This document shows positions 19,884 through 29,941 of a stretch of DNA of 64,000 nucleotides, one piece after another. The notes under the pieces are model-generated. The model had not been told where the DNA came from, did no database searches, and saw only the letters and a program-made list of their open reading frames with translations. Source of the stretch: JAUIIK01 sp963745675. GTDB taxonomy: Bacteria; Chloroflexota; Chloroflexia; Thermomicrobiales; CFX8. Made by a program: the position numbers and the translations under genes. The stretch's first letter is position 1. Each line of letters opens with the position of its first letter. The stretch lies in assembly GCA_963745675.1 (NCBI GenBank), contig CAVUYM010000012.1, positions 310,001 through 374,000 on the forward strand. Direction: 5' to 3'.

Positions 19884-20153
19884 ATGAGAACGCACGTAAT
19901 CCTGCGTGACGATCTCGTAGAAGAGGTTGACAAGCGTGTGGGAAAGCGTCGTCGCAGCGAGTTCATTAACGAGGCCGTTGAAGCGAGCCTGAAGCGCTTG
20001 CGCCTGATCGAATCCGCGGAGGCAGTTGCGGGTTCGCTCAAAGATGTCAACGTACCGGGTTGGGAGACTGAAGAGTCAGCGCTTGAATGGGTCCGCAAGA
20101 TGCGTGCGTCCCCCGACCCCTGGGATCAAGATCCTGAGCGTGAGGGCTACTAA
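19884..20153 (+). CDS. vapB: VapB-type antitoxin (ribbon-helix-helix)
   Basis: 89 residues. 'MRTHVILRDDLVEEVDKRVGKRRRSEFINEAVEASLKRLR' is a classical ribbon-helix-helix DNA-binding N-terminus. The acidic Trp-containing tail (VPGWETEESALEWVRKMR) is suited to block a PIN toxin. It ends 5 bases before the toxin start, so the pair is one operon. Autoregulation through the RHH domain is expected from the family. Confidence 0.85.
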   Translation: MRTHVILRDDLVEEVDKRVGKRRRSEFINEAVEASLKRLRLIESAEAVAGSLKDVNVPGWETEESALEWVRKMRASPDPWDQDPEREGY

Positions 20154-20158
20154 AACCC

Positions 20159-20542
20159 TTGGCCCGCTACCTCCTCGATACCAATGTGCTGATCTCATTC
20201 TCGAAGCAGCGCGAACCGGCCTATTCGTGGGTGCTTGCCAGGACACGCTCCTCTGATGAACTTGGCGTCTGTGACATCGTTGTGGCCGAATTCTTCGCGG
20301 GGTTGCCGCCGGCGGATCGACCAGCCTGGGAGAGATTCTTCGGCGCTATGGACTTTTGGGAGACGAGTTTTGAAGCCGCCCGGCAGGCAGGGCTTTATCG
20401 CTACCGATATGCTCGCCAGAGTCAGGTGGTTTCATCAAGCGACGCCCTCATCGCGGCCGTTTCGGTCGAAGCTCAGGCCACCCTCGTCACAGGGAATGTC
20501 CGCCATTTCCCAATGCCGGACGTCGTCGTGATGCCCCTCTAA
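20159..20542 (+). CDS. vapC: VapC-type PIN-domain ribonuclease toxin
   Basis: 127 residues from a TTG start directly after the antitoxin. PIN acidic residues are in place: LLDTNVLI (first Asp), VVAEFFAG (Glu), SSDALIAA (Asp) and VTGNVRHF near the end. It would be a Mg-dependent endoribonuclease held inactive by the upstream RHH protein. No flanking mobile DNA seen here. Confidence 0.87.
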   Translation: MARYLLDTNVLISFSKQREPAYSWVLARTRSSDELGVCDIVVAEFFAGLPPADRPAWERFFGAMDFWETSFEAARQAGLYRYRYARQSQVVSSSDALIAAVSVEAQATLVTGNVRHFPMPDVVVMPL

Positions 20543-20737
20543 TTCCTCTTCGTTATTGGCCCACATGAGATCGTTGTGCCAATCATCGCAACCACCCCGG
20601 CTTGCAGAACACCTTCGCTTCTGTATACTCGATGCCCTACACCCGCCTACCTGGGAGATGGTAGATGACCGACTAGTAACCAGACGAAGCTCGCATGCTG
20701 GCCGTCAGGGCCTGTGTACTCTGCTGTTGAGGTTGCT

Positions 20738-22534
20738 ATGTTGCTTAATGTTGCCCAGGTTTCCCATTCGTTCGGTCCAATCCATGTACTCGATGAGATC
20801 TCGTTTCACCTGAATCCGGGTGAGCGAGCTGGACTTGTCGGTGCCAACGGCAGCGGCAAAACGACGCTGCTGCGGATCATCACCGGCGAGCTTGAATGCC
20901 AGTCCGGGACGGTCGCAATCCAGCGCGGCACCGTCGCCGGTTATCTGTCCCAGAAGTTGCCCGATGTCCCGCCCGGCACGACAGTCGACGACATGATCTT
21001 CCAGTCGCTCGGCGATCTGAACGAGATCGAAGTCCGGTTGCGCGAGTTGGAAGGACTGATGGCCGATCCGGACGCCGACTTCGAAGCGGTGACTGAAGAG
21101 TACGCCCGGCTAAGCGAGCGCTTTGAAGCCCGTGGAGGCTACGAGCTCGACCACCGCATCGAGATCGTCCTGGCTGGACTGGGGCTGGCAGATCTCGGAC
21201 GCGAGCGCGAATTTAGGACACTCTCGGGCGGCGAGGCGAAGAGGGTCATGCTGGGTATTTTGCTTCTGCAAGCACCCGATCTCCTGCTTCTCGACGAGCC
21301 GACCAACCATCTGGATTTCGCCAGCATCGACTGGCTCGGTGATTTTCTGGCTAATTACGGTGGCGGGGTGCTGGCCGTCTCTCACGATCGGCACTTTCTC
21401 AATCGTTCGGTCAATCGCATCCTGGCCATCGATGAATTCGATCATCGACTACGCTCCTATCCCGGTGACTACGACGATTATCGCTTGCAGCGTGCGAAGG
21501 AGATCGCCGAATACGAAGCCGCTTATGAGGCGCAACAACGCGAGATCAACGAGCTGAAGCGATCGATCAAGTCAACCAATGCTGCCCTTAGCCGCAGGCC
21601 TCCGCCTCCGCCCGATCCGGATAAGAGCCTCTACAACGCCCAGGCCCAGCGCGCCGAAGCGACCGCTGGCAAAACGATCGGCTGGATGCGGGAGCGATTG
21701 CGGCGGCTGGAAGCCGATCCGCTACCCCGGCCGCCGGAACGGATCGAGATCCGGGCCGATCTTGGCGATGAGGTCGTGCGCTCGGATCAAGTCGTGCGGT
21801 TACGTGGTGTCTCAAAGTCCTACGGGAACGTTGTCGTGCTCGACAACGTCGACTTCACCCTGCGGCGTGGAGAGATGGCGGTCATTGTCGGACCCAACGG
21901 GGCGGGCAAAACGACGCTGTTGGAGATTATCTGCGGCGGACTGGAGGCGGATGCCGGTGAGGTCGTTATCGCGCCGACTGCGAAAGTCGCCTATATCGAC
22001 CAGCACGCCCGCTCGCTGCCGGAGGATTCGACTGTGCTCGACGCCTACCGCGAAGGGCGGATCGAATATGAGCACGCACTGATCCGCGAGCTGCTCCAGC
22101 ACGGCCTCTTCCGGCTCGTCGATCTCGATAAACGCGTGTCGGAACTGAGCATGGGACAGCGCCGTAAGCTCCAGTTGGCGCGACTGATAGCCTCCGACGA
22201 CAACGTGATCATCATCGACGAGCCGACCAACCACCTTAGCCTGGACGTCATCGAAGAGTTCGAACGGGCCTTACGTGCATACCCCGGCCCGGTCATCGCT
22301 GTTTCCCACGAACGTCGCTTCATCGAACGCTCGCGTGGGCAAGTCTGGGAGTTGTGCAACGGAAAGTTGATCGAGCACCATGGTTCGCTGGTGGATGCGA
22401 TCGAAGAATTGACTCAGGGGGCGGGCGCAACTCAGTTCATAGCTGCTGAAGAGCGCTCGCTATTATCCAACAGTACCCGAAAGAAGGGGACGAACCTACC
22501 TTGGGCACAAACTGGACCGTCTGTCATTCTTTAA
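20738..22534 (+). CDS. ABC-F family ATPase (two nucleotide-binding domains)
   Basis: The ATG at 20738 is chosen because TTGAGG lies 6 bases upstream; a GTG at 20714 lacks a site. 598 residues with tandem ABC domains and no membrane segments: GANGSGKTT, LSGGEAKR and LLLLDEPTNHLD in the first; GPNGAGKTT, LSMGQRRK and VIIIDEPTNHLS in the second. A basic helical linker rich in Arg and Glu lies between them (about 260-330). This is the EttA/Uup/ribosome-protection class acting on translating ribosomes. Whether it gives antibiotic protection cannot be told; the linker is ordinary in length. Confidence 0.9.
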   Translation: MLLNVAQVSHSFGPIHVLDEISFHLNPGERAGLVGANGSGKTTLLRIITGELECQSGTVAIQRGTVAGYLSQKLPDVPPGTTVDDMIFQSLGDLNEIEVRLRELEGLMADPDADFEAVTEEYARLSERFEARGGYELDHRIEIVLAGLGLADLGREREFRTLSGGEAKRVMLGILLLQAPDLLLLDEPTNHLDFASIDWLGDFLANYGGGVLAVSHDRHFLNRSVNRILAIDEFDHRLRSYPGDYDDYRLQRAKEIAEYEAAYEAQQREINELKRSIKSTNAALSRRPPPPPDPDKSLYNAQAQRAEATAGKTIGWMRERLRRLEADPLPRPPERIEIRADLGDEVVRSDQVVRLRGVSKSYGNVVVLDNVDFTLRRGEMAVIVGPNGAGKTTLLEIICGGLEADAGEVVIAPTAKVAYIDQHARSLPEDSTVLDAYREGRIEYEHALIRELLQHGLFRLVDLDKRVSELSMGQRRKLQLARLIASDDNVIIIDEPTNHLSLDVIEEFERALRAYPGPVIAVSHERRFIERSRGQVWELCNGKLIEHHGSLVDAIEELTQGAGATQFIAAEERSLLSNSTRKKGTNLPWAQTGPSVIL

Positions 22535-22690
22535 TCTGAGCGAACATTATTGCTGTGGCACACTGCGGCTGCGGATTTATCCGTGAATGGTATCCACCGA
22601 GCGTGTTCAACGATCTAGGAATTCGACTCAATCTCTCGCTCGATTCTTCCAACCCAGCCGACGCCGGTCGCCTGTTGGGACGGATGTCGG

Positions 22691-25299
22691 GTGTGGTGCT
22701 CATCGCTACTGGCATTGCTGCCGATTGTTATCGCTGCCTTGCACCAGGAAGCACCGGGCAGCGGCACGGCAATATTGGTGCTGGCTGTTCTAATGGCAGC
22801 TTTCACAGGCACTCTTGTCTGGAAACTGCCCTGGCGGCGTTGGTTCCTGTTTCACAGCCATTCCATTGCCATCATTAGCCTGGGATTGATCGCGTTCAGC
22901 GCCTGGGCCGGCGAAGATAGCTCTCTCTATAGCTCTTTCTACATCGCGGTCTTCATCTGTATTGGATTGCTTTACAAGCGCGGAACGTCGCTGCGATTCC
23001 TGCCGCTGCTCGTCTTCGCGTACACCTTGCCGGTACTTCTCCGTGGAGAATCACTCGGTACCTTTGCCGGACCATTTATCTACACCGTGGCACTCTGTCT
23101 GACGATCGGCGAAGCTATTGCGTGGTTGAGAGAGAAGCTGTCGCGTCCGGAAGAGGAAGCAACCGAACGAGAGTTCTTCAGCAGCGTTTCGGCCCGCTCA
23201 TCGACCACCTCTCCGATATCATCGCAATTGTTGACCTCGACGCCCGCGTGAGCTTTGTGAGTCCATCGATCAGCCAGGTACTCGGCTATCTTCCGGATGA
23301 AGTTGTCGGTAGAAACACTCTCGCGGCGATCCATCCTGACGACCGCCCGCGTTTCAGTACATTCATGCAGGCTCTCCTGGCGAGTGCTTCGAATCCAGTA
23401 TCCGGCGAATTTCGCTTCAGGCATCGCAGCGGCGGGTTTTGCTGTCTCGAGGTACTGGGTATCAACCAGGTCGACAACGAACATGTACAGGGACTGCTCC
23501 TGACAGGTCGGGATATCACCGACCGCAAGGCAACCGAAACGCGCTTGCTCGAAGCGGAAGAACGCTATCGTTCGCTCATCGAGCAGCTTCCGGCGATGAC
23601 GTACATCGAACAGATATCGCCTGAATCAGGTTTCTGGATCAGGCCCTGGGTCAGCCCCCAGTCGGAAGAGATGTTCGCATACAGCCCGGAAGAGTGGGCT
23701 CGAGGAGTCAATTTTGAGAAGGAATTCGTTCATCCCGACGATCTGGTACGGGTGCAAGATCAACAGATGGTGAGTGCCGAGACGTTTGAGCCATTCGACA
23801 GTGAATACCGGGTCATCACCAGAGATGGACGCGTCGTCTGGGTCCGAGACTATGCCGAGCTACTCCGTAGCGACGATGGATCGCCGCTCTATTGGCAGGG
23901 CATCATGTTCGACATCAGCACACAGAAGCAGCTTGAATCTCGGCTGGAGCACGTCGCTCTCTACGATCAGCTCACCGGTCTGCCAAATCGATCGCTACTT
24001 GTGAGGGAGCTGGAGTTGAATACAGATGTGCTGGGTGGCATGCGCGAGAATGCAGCTGTCTTGCTCCTGGATATCGACAATCTCAAGCTCATAAACGAAT
24101 CTATTGGACATACGAGCGGCGACCAGATCATTGCGATCGTTGCCCGCCGGCTACAACAGGCGGTTGGGCGGATGGATACCGTCGCTCGATTCGGAGGAGA
24201 TGAGTTCGTCATCCTGCTGACCGGCTCGAATGCCGCCAGCAGCTCGAGTGAAATCGCCCACAGAATGATCCAGGCGCTGAAGAGGCCAATACGCATCAGC
24301 GGCCACGAGATCACTGTGACGGTGAGCATTGGAATTGCAACCACCCGCCCCGGAGATCAGACTCCCGAAGACCTTCTACGTGATGCGGACATCGCGATGT
24401 TCGAAGCGAAGTCACAGGGTCGGAATCAGTGCGTCAGATTTGATGAATCGATGCACGGGCGGGCCATCGGGCGGTTGGTGCTCGAATCCGAGTTGCGCCG
24501 AGCCATCGACGAACGGCAATTCGAAGTGCACTTCCAGCCGATTGTTGACTTGCGTACCCGCAAAATCACGAAGCTAGAGGCGCTCCTCCGCTGGAGACAT
24601 CCCACGCGGGGATTGCTGACACCGGACGACTTCATTGGCGTTGCGGAGGAAACGGGCCATGTTCTCACGATAGGACAGTTCGTCATTGAAGAGGCCTGCC
24701 GTCAGGCTGGTCGATGGCAAGACATCCTGGGGGTTGAAGACGCGCCTTCGGTTTGCGTCAACCTCTCTCCGGTTCAGTTTCTCGAACCCTCGCTGGCCGT
24801 AGATATCCAGCAAATCATCGAGCGGTCTGGCATATTGCCTGAGCGCCTTGAGCTGGAGATAACCGAAAGCGCGGCGATGCGTTCTCCCGATGTAGCCGTT
24901 GAAACACTTCGCAGTCTGAAAGCCCTCAATGTCCGTATTGCTCTCGACGATTTTGGCACTGGCTACTCCGGCCTGAGCTACCTCACTCGATTTCCGATCG
25001 ACACCCTCAAGATCGATCGCTCGTTCGTAGCAGGTATGCATGACTCGCCAGAAGATCTTGCAATCGTCCGGACAATCCTCGCTTTTGCGGACAGTCTCGG
25101 ACTCGAGACCGTCGCTGAAGGGATTGAGTTATCGAGCCAACGCAAGCAGCTGCTCGATCTGGGATGTGACTATGGTCAGGGCTACTATTTCTCGCATGCG
25201 GTGCCTGCCGACAAGATCCCGGCGCTGCTCGCAGATAAATCACGCGTCAGGGTAATTAGTCCGCGCCAGTTACCGGCTCATTCGATCGCTGCAAACTAA
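22691..25299 (+). pseudogene. Membrane PAS-PAS-GGDEF-EAL c-di-GMP protein, frame-broken
   Basis: The N-terminal frame from the GTG at 22691 has about five hydrophobic segments ending at LTIGEAIAWLREKLSRPEEEATERE. The frame then shifts near 23185 (one missing base) and continues as QQRFGPLIDHLSDIIAIVDLDARVSFVSPSISQVLGY, a PAS domain. Next come a second PAS/PAC domain, GGDEF (DTVARFGGDEFVILL) and EAL (FEVHFQPIVDLRT, KLEALLRWRHP, DDFGTGYSG). Both catalytic motifs are intact, so cyclase and phosphodiesterase activity are possible. There is no RxxD inhibition site before GGDEF. The soluble part alone is 725 residues. A membrane-bound sensor is likely if the frame is repaired. Confidence 0.85.
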
Positions 25300-25397
25300 C
25301 CCGTCGATACATCGGGTAGACTGTTACCCGTGATTTGAAGGCAAAGCAGAATGCGGTCTACCCTGAGGCGACTCAATCGCCATCAAAGAGGATCGCC

Positions 25398-26126
25398 ATG
25401 CGCCAGCAGTACGTTGTCCAACTCACGCCAGCGGAACGAGAATGCTTGTAGGGCTTGATTGCCGCCGGCACCGCCCCGGCCCCCGCAAACTGACCCATGC
25501 CCGGATCCTGCTCAAGAGCGACCAGGGACCCGATGGTCCGGGCTGGGTCGATTGGCGCGTGGCCGACGCGGTGGAAACGAGCCAGCCAACGGTCGCCCGC
25601 GTGCGCAAACAGTACGTCGATGAAGGGCTGGAAGCCGCCCTCAACCGGGGGCGTGTATGCGCGCAAGCTGGATGGTGAACAGGAAGCCCAGTTGATTGCC
25701 CTGGCCTGTAGTGCGCCGCCGGAGGGCTATGCTGAGTGGAGCCGTTGAACTGGAGATCGTCGAACTCAATCTCCTACCAAACGGTCAGACGGTGCGCCGT
25801 ACCCTCAAAAAAACGAACTCAAATCGCATCTGAGAGAGCAATGGTGTATCCCGCCCCAGCACCATGGTGAGTTCGTGTGGCACATGAAAGACATCCTGGA
25901 AGCCTACACTCGCCCCTATGATCCTCACCGGCCGGTGATCTGCAGGGCCCAGAGGGCATCCCGGCAGTGTCTGGATCGCCGTGTGCTGGACCGAACGACG
26001 TTGGAAGACGATATTGCCGCTTGGATGGTCGCACGTGATACCAGGGGCGCACCGATCGACTGGCGCTTCACCACTGCGGATGCACGTATCAAACTGCACC
26101 GCCTCTACCCGTCAATCGAAGCGTAA
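25398..26126 (+). mobile_element. Decayed IS630-type transposase
   Basis: Fragments in three frames match the IS630 pattern: an N-terminal HTH (MRQQYVVQLTPAEREC with an internal stop, then 'THARILLKSDQ', 'VADAVETSQPTVARVRKQYV'), a middle piece 'QTVRRTLKKTN', and a C-terminal piece 'HGEFVWHMKDILEAYTRPYDPHRPVIC' to 'GAPIDWRFTTADARIKLHRLYPS'. The catalytic Asp expected after VIC is replaced (VICRAQRAS) and about 30-40 residues before the middle piece are missing. It cannot be active. I did not find convincing terminal inverted repeats. Confidence 0.75.
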
Positions 26127-26461
26127 CAGCCTACTCGTTGAGGTCGGACATTCGCTCCACGCATGACGTCTGCGGCAATCAGTCCTGCCTGAGGGCACCT
26201 AGGAGAAAGGGTTATTGCGGCCCGGAGAAGCCATCTGCATATTTGTCATTTTGCCGTGAGCTGACCCGCTCCGAGTCAACAGCCGATCCACAGTCCCACT
26301 ATCCATATTCTTGTTGCTGGGACCCATCTTTGCCGGTTGTCGACCAGGAAAGTCAGCCTGCGCGGCTGTTCGCAGATCGAAGGCGGGGACATGTGCGCTG
26401 ACAGACATCTCGAACAACATGATGGGCTCGGTTCCCGTCGCGTGAAGCGGGAAGCAACCGG
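26127..26461. other. Intergenic, nothing recognised
   Basis: Region between the IS relic and the convergent permease gene. No convincing coding frame or hairpin seen. Confidence 0.35.
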
Positions 26462-27781
26462 TCACATAAGATAGACGAGATAGACATAAAGAGATGACAC
26501 AATTAGGGTCGGTATGGTGATTGGCATACCTTCTTTGGTGAATTCCATGAAGCTGATGCGCTCGCCATGGCGTTCGGCAAGACCGGCGCCTACGACGTTT
26601 GCCGATGCCCCGACGAGCGTCCCATTGCCGCCCAGATCGGCGCCAAGCGCCAGCGACCACCAGATCGGCATCATTTCAGCGGTGACCACAAATTCCTCGA
26701 CCGGCATGTACCCCAGTTCAGGAAACAGGCCACGGCCCACCGCCGTGCTGAGTGGGATCAGCGTCGTGACGGCGGGGATATTGTCGACGATCATGGACAA
26801 GAAGGCGGCCAGCCACAACAACGCGAGCACCGTCAGCGTGACGTTGCCACCGGTGAGGTCGACGATTTCTTCCGCGACGATATCCAGCACCCCGGCATGC
26901 TCGATCCCGCCAACCAGCACGAATAACCCAGCGAAGAAAAAGATCGTCGGCCATTCGACCTCGTCGACGATGCGATGGATATCGATTCCGCTGACGAGCA
27001 GGAGCACGGCCGCTCCGGTCAGTGCCACCGTGGCCGCTTCCAAGTGTAGCGGGCCGTGCAGGAGAAAGCCGAGCATTGTGATCCCCAGGACGATTAGGCA
27101 CTTTTTCAGGAGCGCATAGTCGACGATATGTACGGCGCTCGCCGAAGCAATCACTTCGGCCCGCCGTTCCTCGCTCGGTTGCGGTATGCGACGGAAACGC
27201 AGCGCCCAGATGGCGATAACCATGCCGAGGTTGATGAGCACAATCGGCGTCATGTTGAGCAGGAAATCGAGGAAGGTCAAGCCCGTCGCGCTGCCGATCA
27301 GGATGTTCGGCGGGTCACCGATCAGCGTTGCCGCACCGCCGATGTTGCTGGCGATGATCTGGGTAATCAAGAAGGGTTTGACCGGAATCTGGAGCAGACT
27401 TGCTAGCGCTATCGTGATCGGGACCATCAGGAGAATCGTCGTGACGTTGTCGAGGAATGCCGAGGCGACAGCGGTGACTATCGCGAGCACGACCATCATT
27501 GGCACAATGCGTCCACCGGTCCAACTGGCAATCTGGAAGCCGATGTGATCGAAAACGCCGGTTCGCCGAAGGATCGCCACAAGGATCATCATACCGATCA
27601 GCAATCCGAGCGTATTGAAATCGATCGCCTCGACGGCGATGTCCTGGTCGATCACACCGGAGAGCACCATGATCAGTGCGCCAAGAAGCGCTACTTTAGT
27701 GCGGTCAACCTTTTCCGTGACAATGACGGCATAGGTTGCCAGGAAGATGAGCGTAGCCAGCATCACGTCGCCTATCGGCAT
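26462..27781 (-). CDS. SLC13/ArsB-NhaD-type (ion transporter superfamily) permease
   Basis: 439 residues with about 11-12 membrane helices. Typical elements are 'FLDNVTTILLMVPITIALA', 'ASNIGGAATLIGDPPNILIGS' in the first half and 'MIVDNIPAVTTLIPLS', 'GADLGGNGTLVGASANVVGAG' in the second, the paired re-entrant hairpins of the superfamily. The group covers arsenite, sodium/proton and dicarboxylate carriers and the P-protein. The substrate is not readable, though the 'GDPPNILIG' form is nearest to P-protein/CitM-like members. Inner membrane. Another transporter, the antiporter at 28084, follows upstream in the same direction. Confidence 0.85.
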   Translation of the reverse strand: MPIGDVMLATLIFLATYAVIVTEKVDRTKVALLGALIMVLSGVIDQDIAVEAIDFNTLGLLIGMMILVAILRRTGVFDHIGFQIASWTGGRIVPMMVVLAIVTAVASAFLDNVTTILLMVPITIALASLLQIPVKPFLITQIIASNIGGAATLIGDPPNILIGSATGLTFLDFLLNMTPIVLINLGMVIAIWALRFRRIPQPSEERRAEVIASASAVHIVDYALLKKCLIVLGITMLGFLLHGPLHLEAATVALTGAAVLLLVSGIDIHRIVDEVEWPTIFFFAGLFVLVGGIEHAGVLDIVAEEIVDLTGGNVTLTVLALLWLAAFLSMIVDNIPAVTTLIPLSTAVGRGLFPELGYMPVEEFVVTAEMMPIWWSLALGADLGGNGTLVGASANVVGAGLAERHGERISFMEFTKEGMPITIPTLIVSSLYVYLVYLM

Positions 27782-28083
27782 GGGTCAATACCCTCAATCC
27801 CCAAAACTGTGCTTCTAAGAAACCCACCCATGAGGATGATCAACCCGGATCGCTGGATGGCTCGATGTCGGCTGAATGTGTGTCCGTACTTCAGCCCGAC
27901 AAATTATACCGGTTGCGTCTCATCACATGGTCATTGATCCCGTCGGAGCCGAGCCAGCATCCGATACTCGAGGTCGCTCGCATGCAGCTGGGTGCGAGCA
28001 ATAGTCTGGGAATGGGCCACTCTAGGTTCTTTATTGGGCGATGTCAGCCTGCCTCTGTGATCCAGCTCGAGACCGCTCTTCGA
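27782..28083. other. Intergenic, nothing recognised
   Basis: Gap of about 300 bases between two minus-strand transporter genes. It should hold the permease promoter, but I see no clear -35/-10 pair. Confidence 0.35.
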
Positions 28084-29436
28084 CTATCTGTGGACGAGTT
28101 CCGGGACAGCCTCCCCGGCCTCCTCGATTGCCTCGATCATCTCGGCCTCCTCAGCTACTTCGTCATCCCATACATTGAGTTGTTGACTGAAGCGTCCGAT
28201 GAAGACGACTGATATTGGCACGGTCAGCCAGCTGAGCAGGACGGCGGCGAACATATCCAGAGAGGCATCGAAATAGCCGTGATCATACATACCCGCTGCA
28301 GTTGAGGTAGGCACCCCAAGGAGAGCGCTTGCGAGGAGCATGGATACAACTGCGAATGCTCCATAGAAGGGCTTACCCAGGGTTTTCGTCCTCAACAGGC
28401 AGTAAAGCTCGTACACTCCGCGCATGAGTAGGACGCCCCCAACGAGGATGAATAGTCCGTTGCGTAGATGAACAGGCTCTGCGATGAGTGCTCTGAACGG
28501 CATGATGGTGATTGCCGCGGCCAAAAAAATCGTCAGGCCGGCGACGGTCCAGATTTCATGGTAATGCGCGCGAATCTCGTCGACTGTAGCATCTTCAATC
28601 GCTTCCTCATCGGATTCTCGACGACGATGATAGATGGCGTTGCCGAATATCATGCCAATGCCGATGACGCCGATCGGAGAAGCTGCGAGCACGAAGGCCA
28701 GGTGCATGGTCACGATGACGGAAATCAGGATAAAGACCTGTTCGAGCTGTGCTTGCCGTTCGTACATCTTGCGCAGCTCGTCATAGCGCATCTCGATTGT
28801 GTTCCTGAGCCGGTCGTGCCGTATGAGCCAGCGGGCGCCTTCACCCGCAAAAGCGAGTCCGATACCCAGAATGACCGTCCAGTAGAGCAGTTCGGCGATG
28901 GTCGAGAACGCTGCTCCGGAGAAGCCTTCATCCAGGATCGCTGAAAAGGCGTCGTTGGCTACACTCTCGATCTCATAGAGCCAGAAGAGCATCAGCAGAT
29001 ACGAATTTCGAGGTTTTCGGATGAGCTCGAGCGCGATGCCGATCGCGGCTGGGTCGGTCGCGGTGAGCCCTGCGCCAATGAGGAGCGCGACGTGCTGATC
29101 GTATCCCAGCAGCATCGCTATGGCTGCGATGCCCAGACCTCTCAGGGCGAGTGCAATGGTGATGAGGTGCAGGAGCTTCCCTTTGTAGGCCTCCCAGTAC
29201 TCCTGTTGTGCGCCCAGTCCGTTGGTAAATGCACCAGCGGTGATCGCAAACCCGACCCCTATCTGTGTCAGCAGTTTCAGTTCGTCGGTAAGCCACTCGG
29301 GCATCTCGACGATGCCCCACCCATGAAACAGGCTGGCTGAGAGGACCGGTCCGACAAGGAACGCAACAATGACACCCATGAGCATGAGCCGGCTGTGCGC
29401 CAATCTGCGCAATTCGTTGTATGTGGTTGCCACCAA
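28084..29436 (-). CDS. CPA-family cation/proton antiporter
   Basis: 450 residues with about 11-12 helices and a short acidic C-terminal tail. 'IGAGLTATDPAAIGIALE' is the TDP motif of CPA antiporters, 'YEIESVANDAFSAIL' takes the place of the usual ESxxNDxxA motif, and 'FTNGLGAQQEYW' and 'SAAGMYDHGYF'-type loops lie around them. A long cytosolic loop follows with Arg/Glu-rich helix (RNTIEMRYDELRKMYERQ). Expected role: Na+ or K+ export driven by proton uptake. The tail 'DDEVAEEAEMIEAIEEAGE' is strongly acidic and could be regulatory. Confidence 0.82.
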   Translation of the reverse strand: MVATTYNELRRLAHSRLMLMGVIVAFLVGPVLSASLFHGWGIVEMPEWLTDELKLLTQIGVGFAITAGAFTNGLGAQQEYWEAYKGKLLHLITIALALRGLGIAAIAMLLGYDQHVALLIGAGLTATDPAAIGIALELIRKPRNSYLLMLFWLYEIESVANDAFSAILDEGFSGAAFSTIAELLYWTVILGIGLAFAGEGARWLIRHDRLRNTIEMRYDELRKMYERQAQLEQVFILISVIVTMHLAFVLAASPIGVIGIGMIFGNAIYHRRRESDEEAIEDATVDEIRAHYHEIWTVAGLTIFLAAAITIMPFRALIAEPVHLRNGLFILVGGVLLMRGVYELYCLLRTKTLGKPFYGAFAVVSMLLASALLGVPTSTAAGMYDHGYFDASLDMFAAVLLSWLTVPISVVFIGRFSQQLNVWDDEVAEEAEMIEAIEEAGEAVPELVHR

Positions 29437-29941
29437 TCCTCTTTCTACTGGCTGTCATCGATAGCAACTTCACTCGGATTGAACGAAGATTGCTCATGCT
29501 ATCTATGGTTCACCATCGACATTCGATCGATGGCTTTATCGACCACGTAGTGGCTCAGGCGATGCAAGATTCGTGGGTGTTGACGCGTCTGGAAGCGTTG
29601 ACACGCGCCGGCCAGTTCTGTTCTGTCGCCTCATCCCAGATTCTCTGCGCGGGTTATTAACGAGTGCTACCAGTGAAAGTTCTCGAAACACTAACTGGAA
29701 TAACGCGTCTGTGCTCCACTGAAGTATAGCGAACTTCCCACGGCTCTCTCCAAAGCCAGGCGATCGAAAGATACATCCTGTTCTTTGACTACGCAGCGTA
29801 CTTGGCAATAGGCCCTGAGAACGGTCTGGCTGATGCCGGGGAGCGATCTTCGATAGTGGTCGGAGAGAGTAGGGAGTCGAACCGGTGACTTCTCTGCCTT
29901 GCCACGGCGATCAGGCGTTTTCGAGCCATACAGGGGTGAGT
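29437..29941. other. Intergenic with a tRNA/tmRNA 3'-end-like fragment
   Basis: No gene is visible. On the minus strand, about 29940-29850, the sequence has CTCGAAA (like a Ser anticodon loop), then GGTTCGACTCCC and a CTCTCTCCG-ACCA end, resembling the 3' half of a tRNA-Ser or of tmRNA. The T-stem and anticodon stem do not pair properly and no 5' half is seen, so it is not a functional RNA gene. It could be a relic left by an integrase target site. Confidence 0.25.

Noticed and set aside
22691..23251. Membrane frame taken as a separate small membrane protein
   Set aside because: Its last residues run straight into the PAS-domain start one base out of frame, so a single sensor protein is more likely.
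29850..29940. Functional tRNA-Ser gene
   Set aside because: The T-stem and anticodon stem do not pair and the 5' half is missing.
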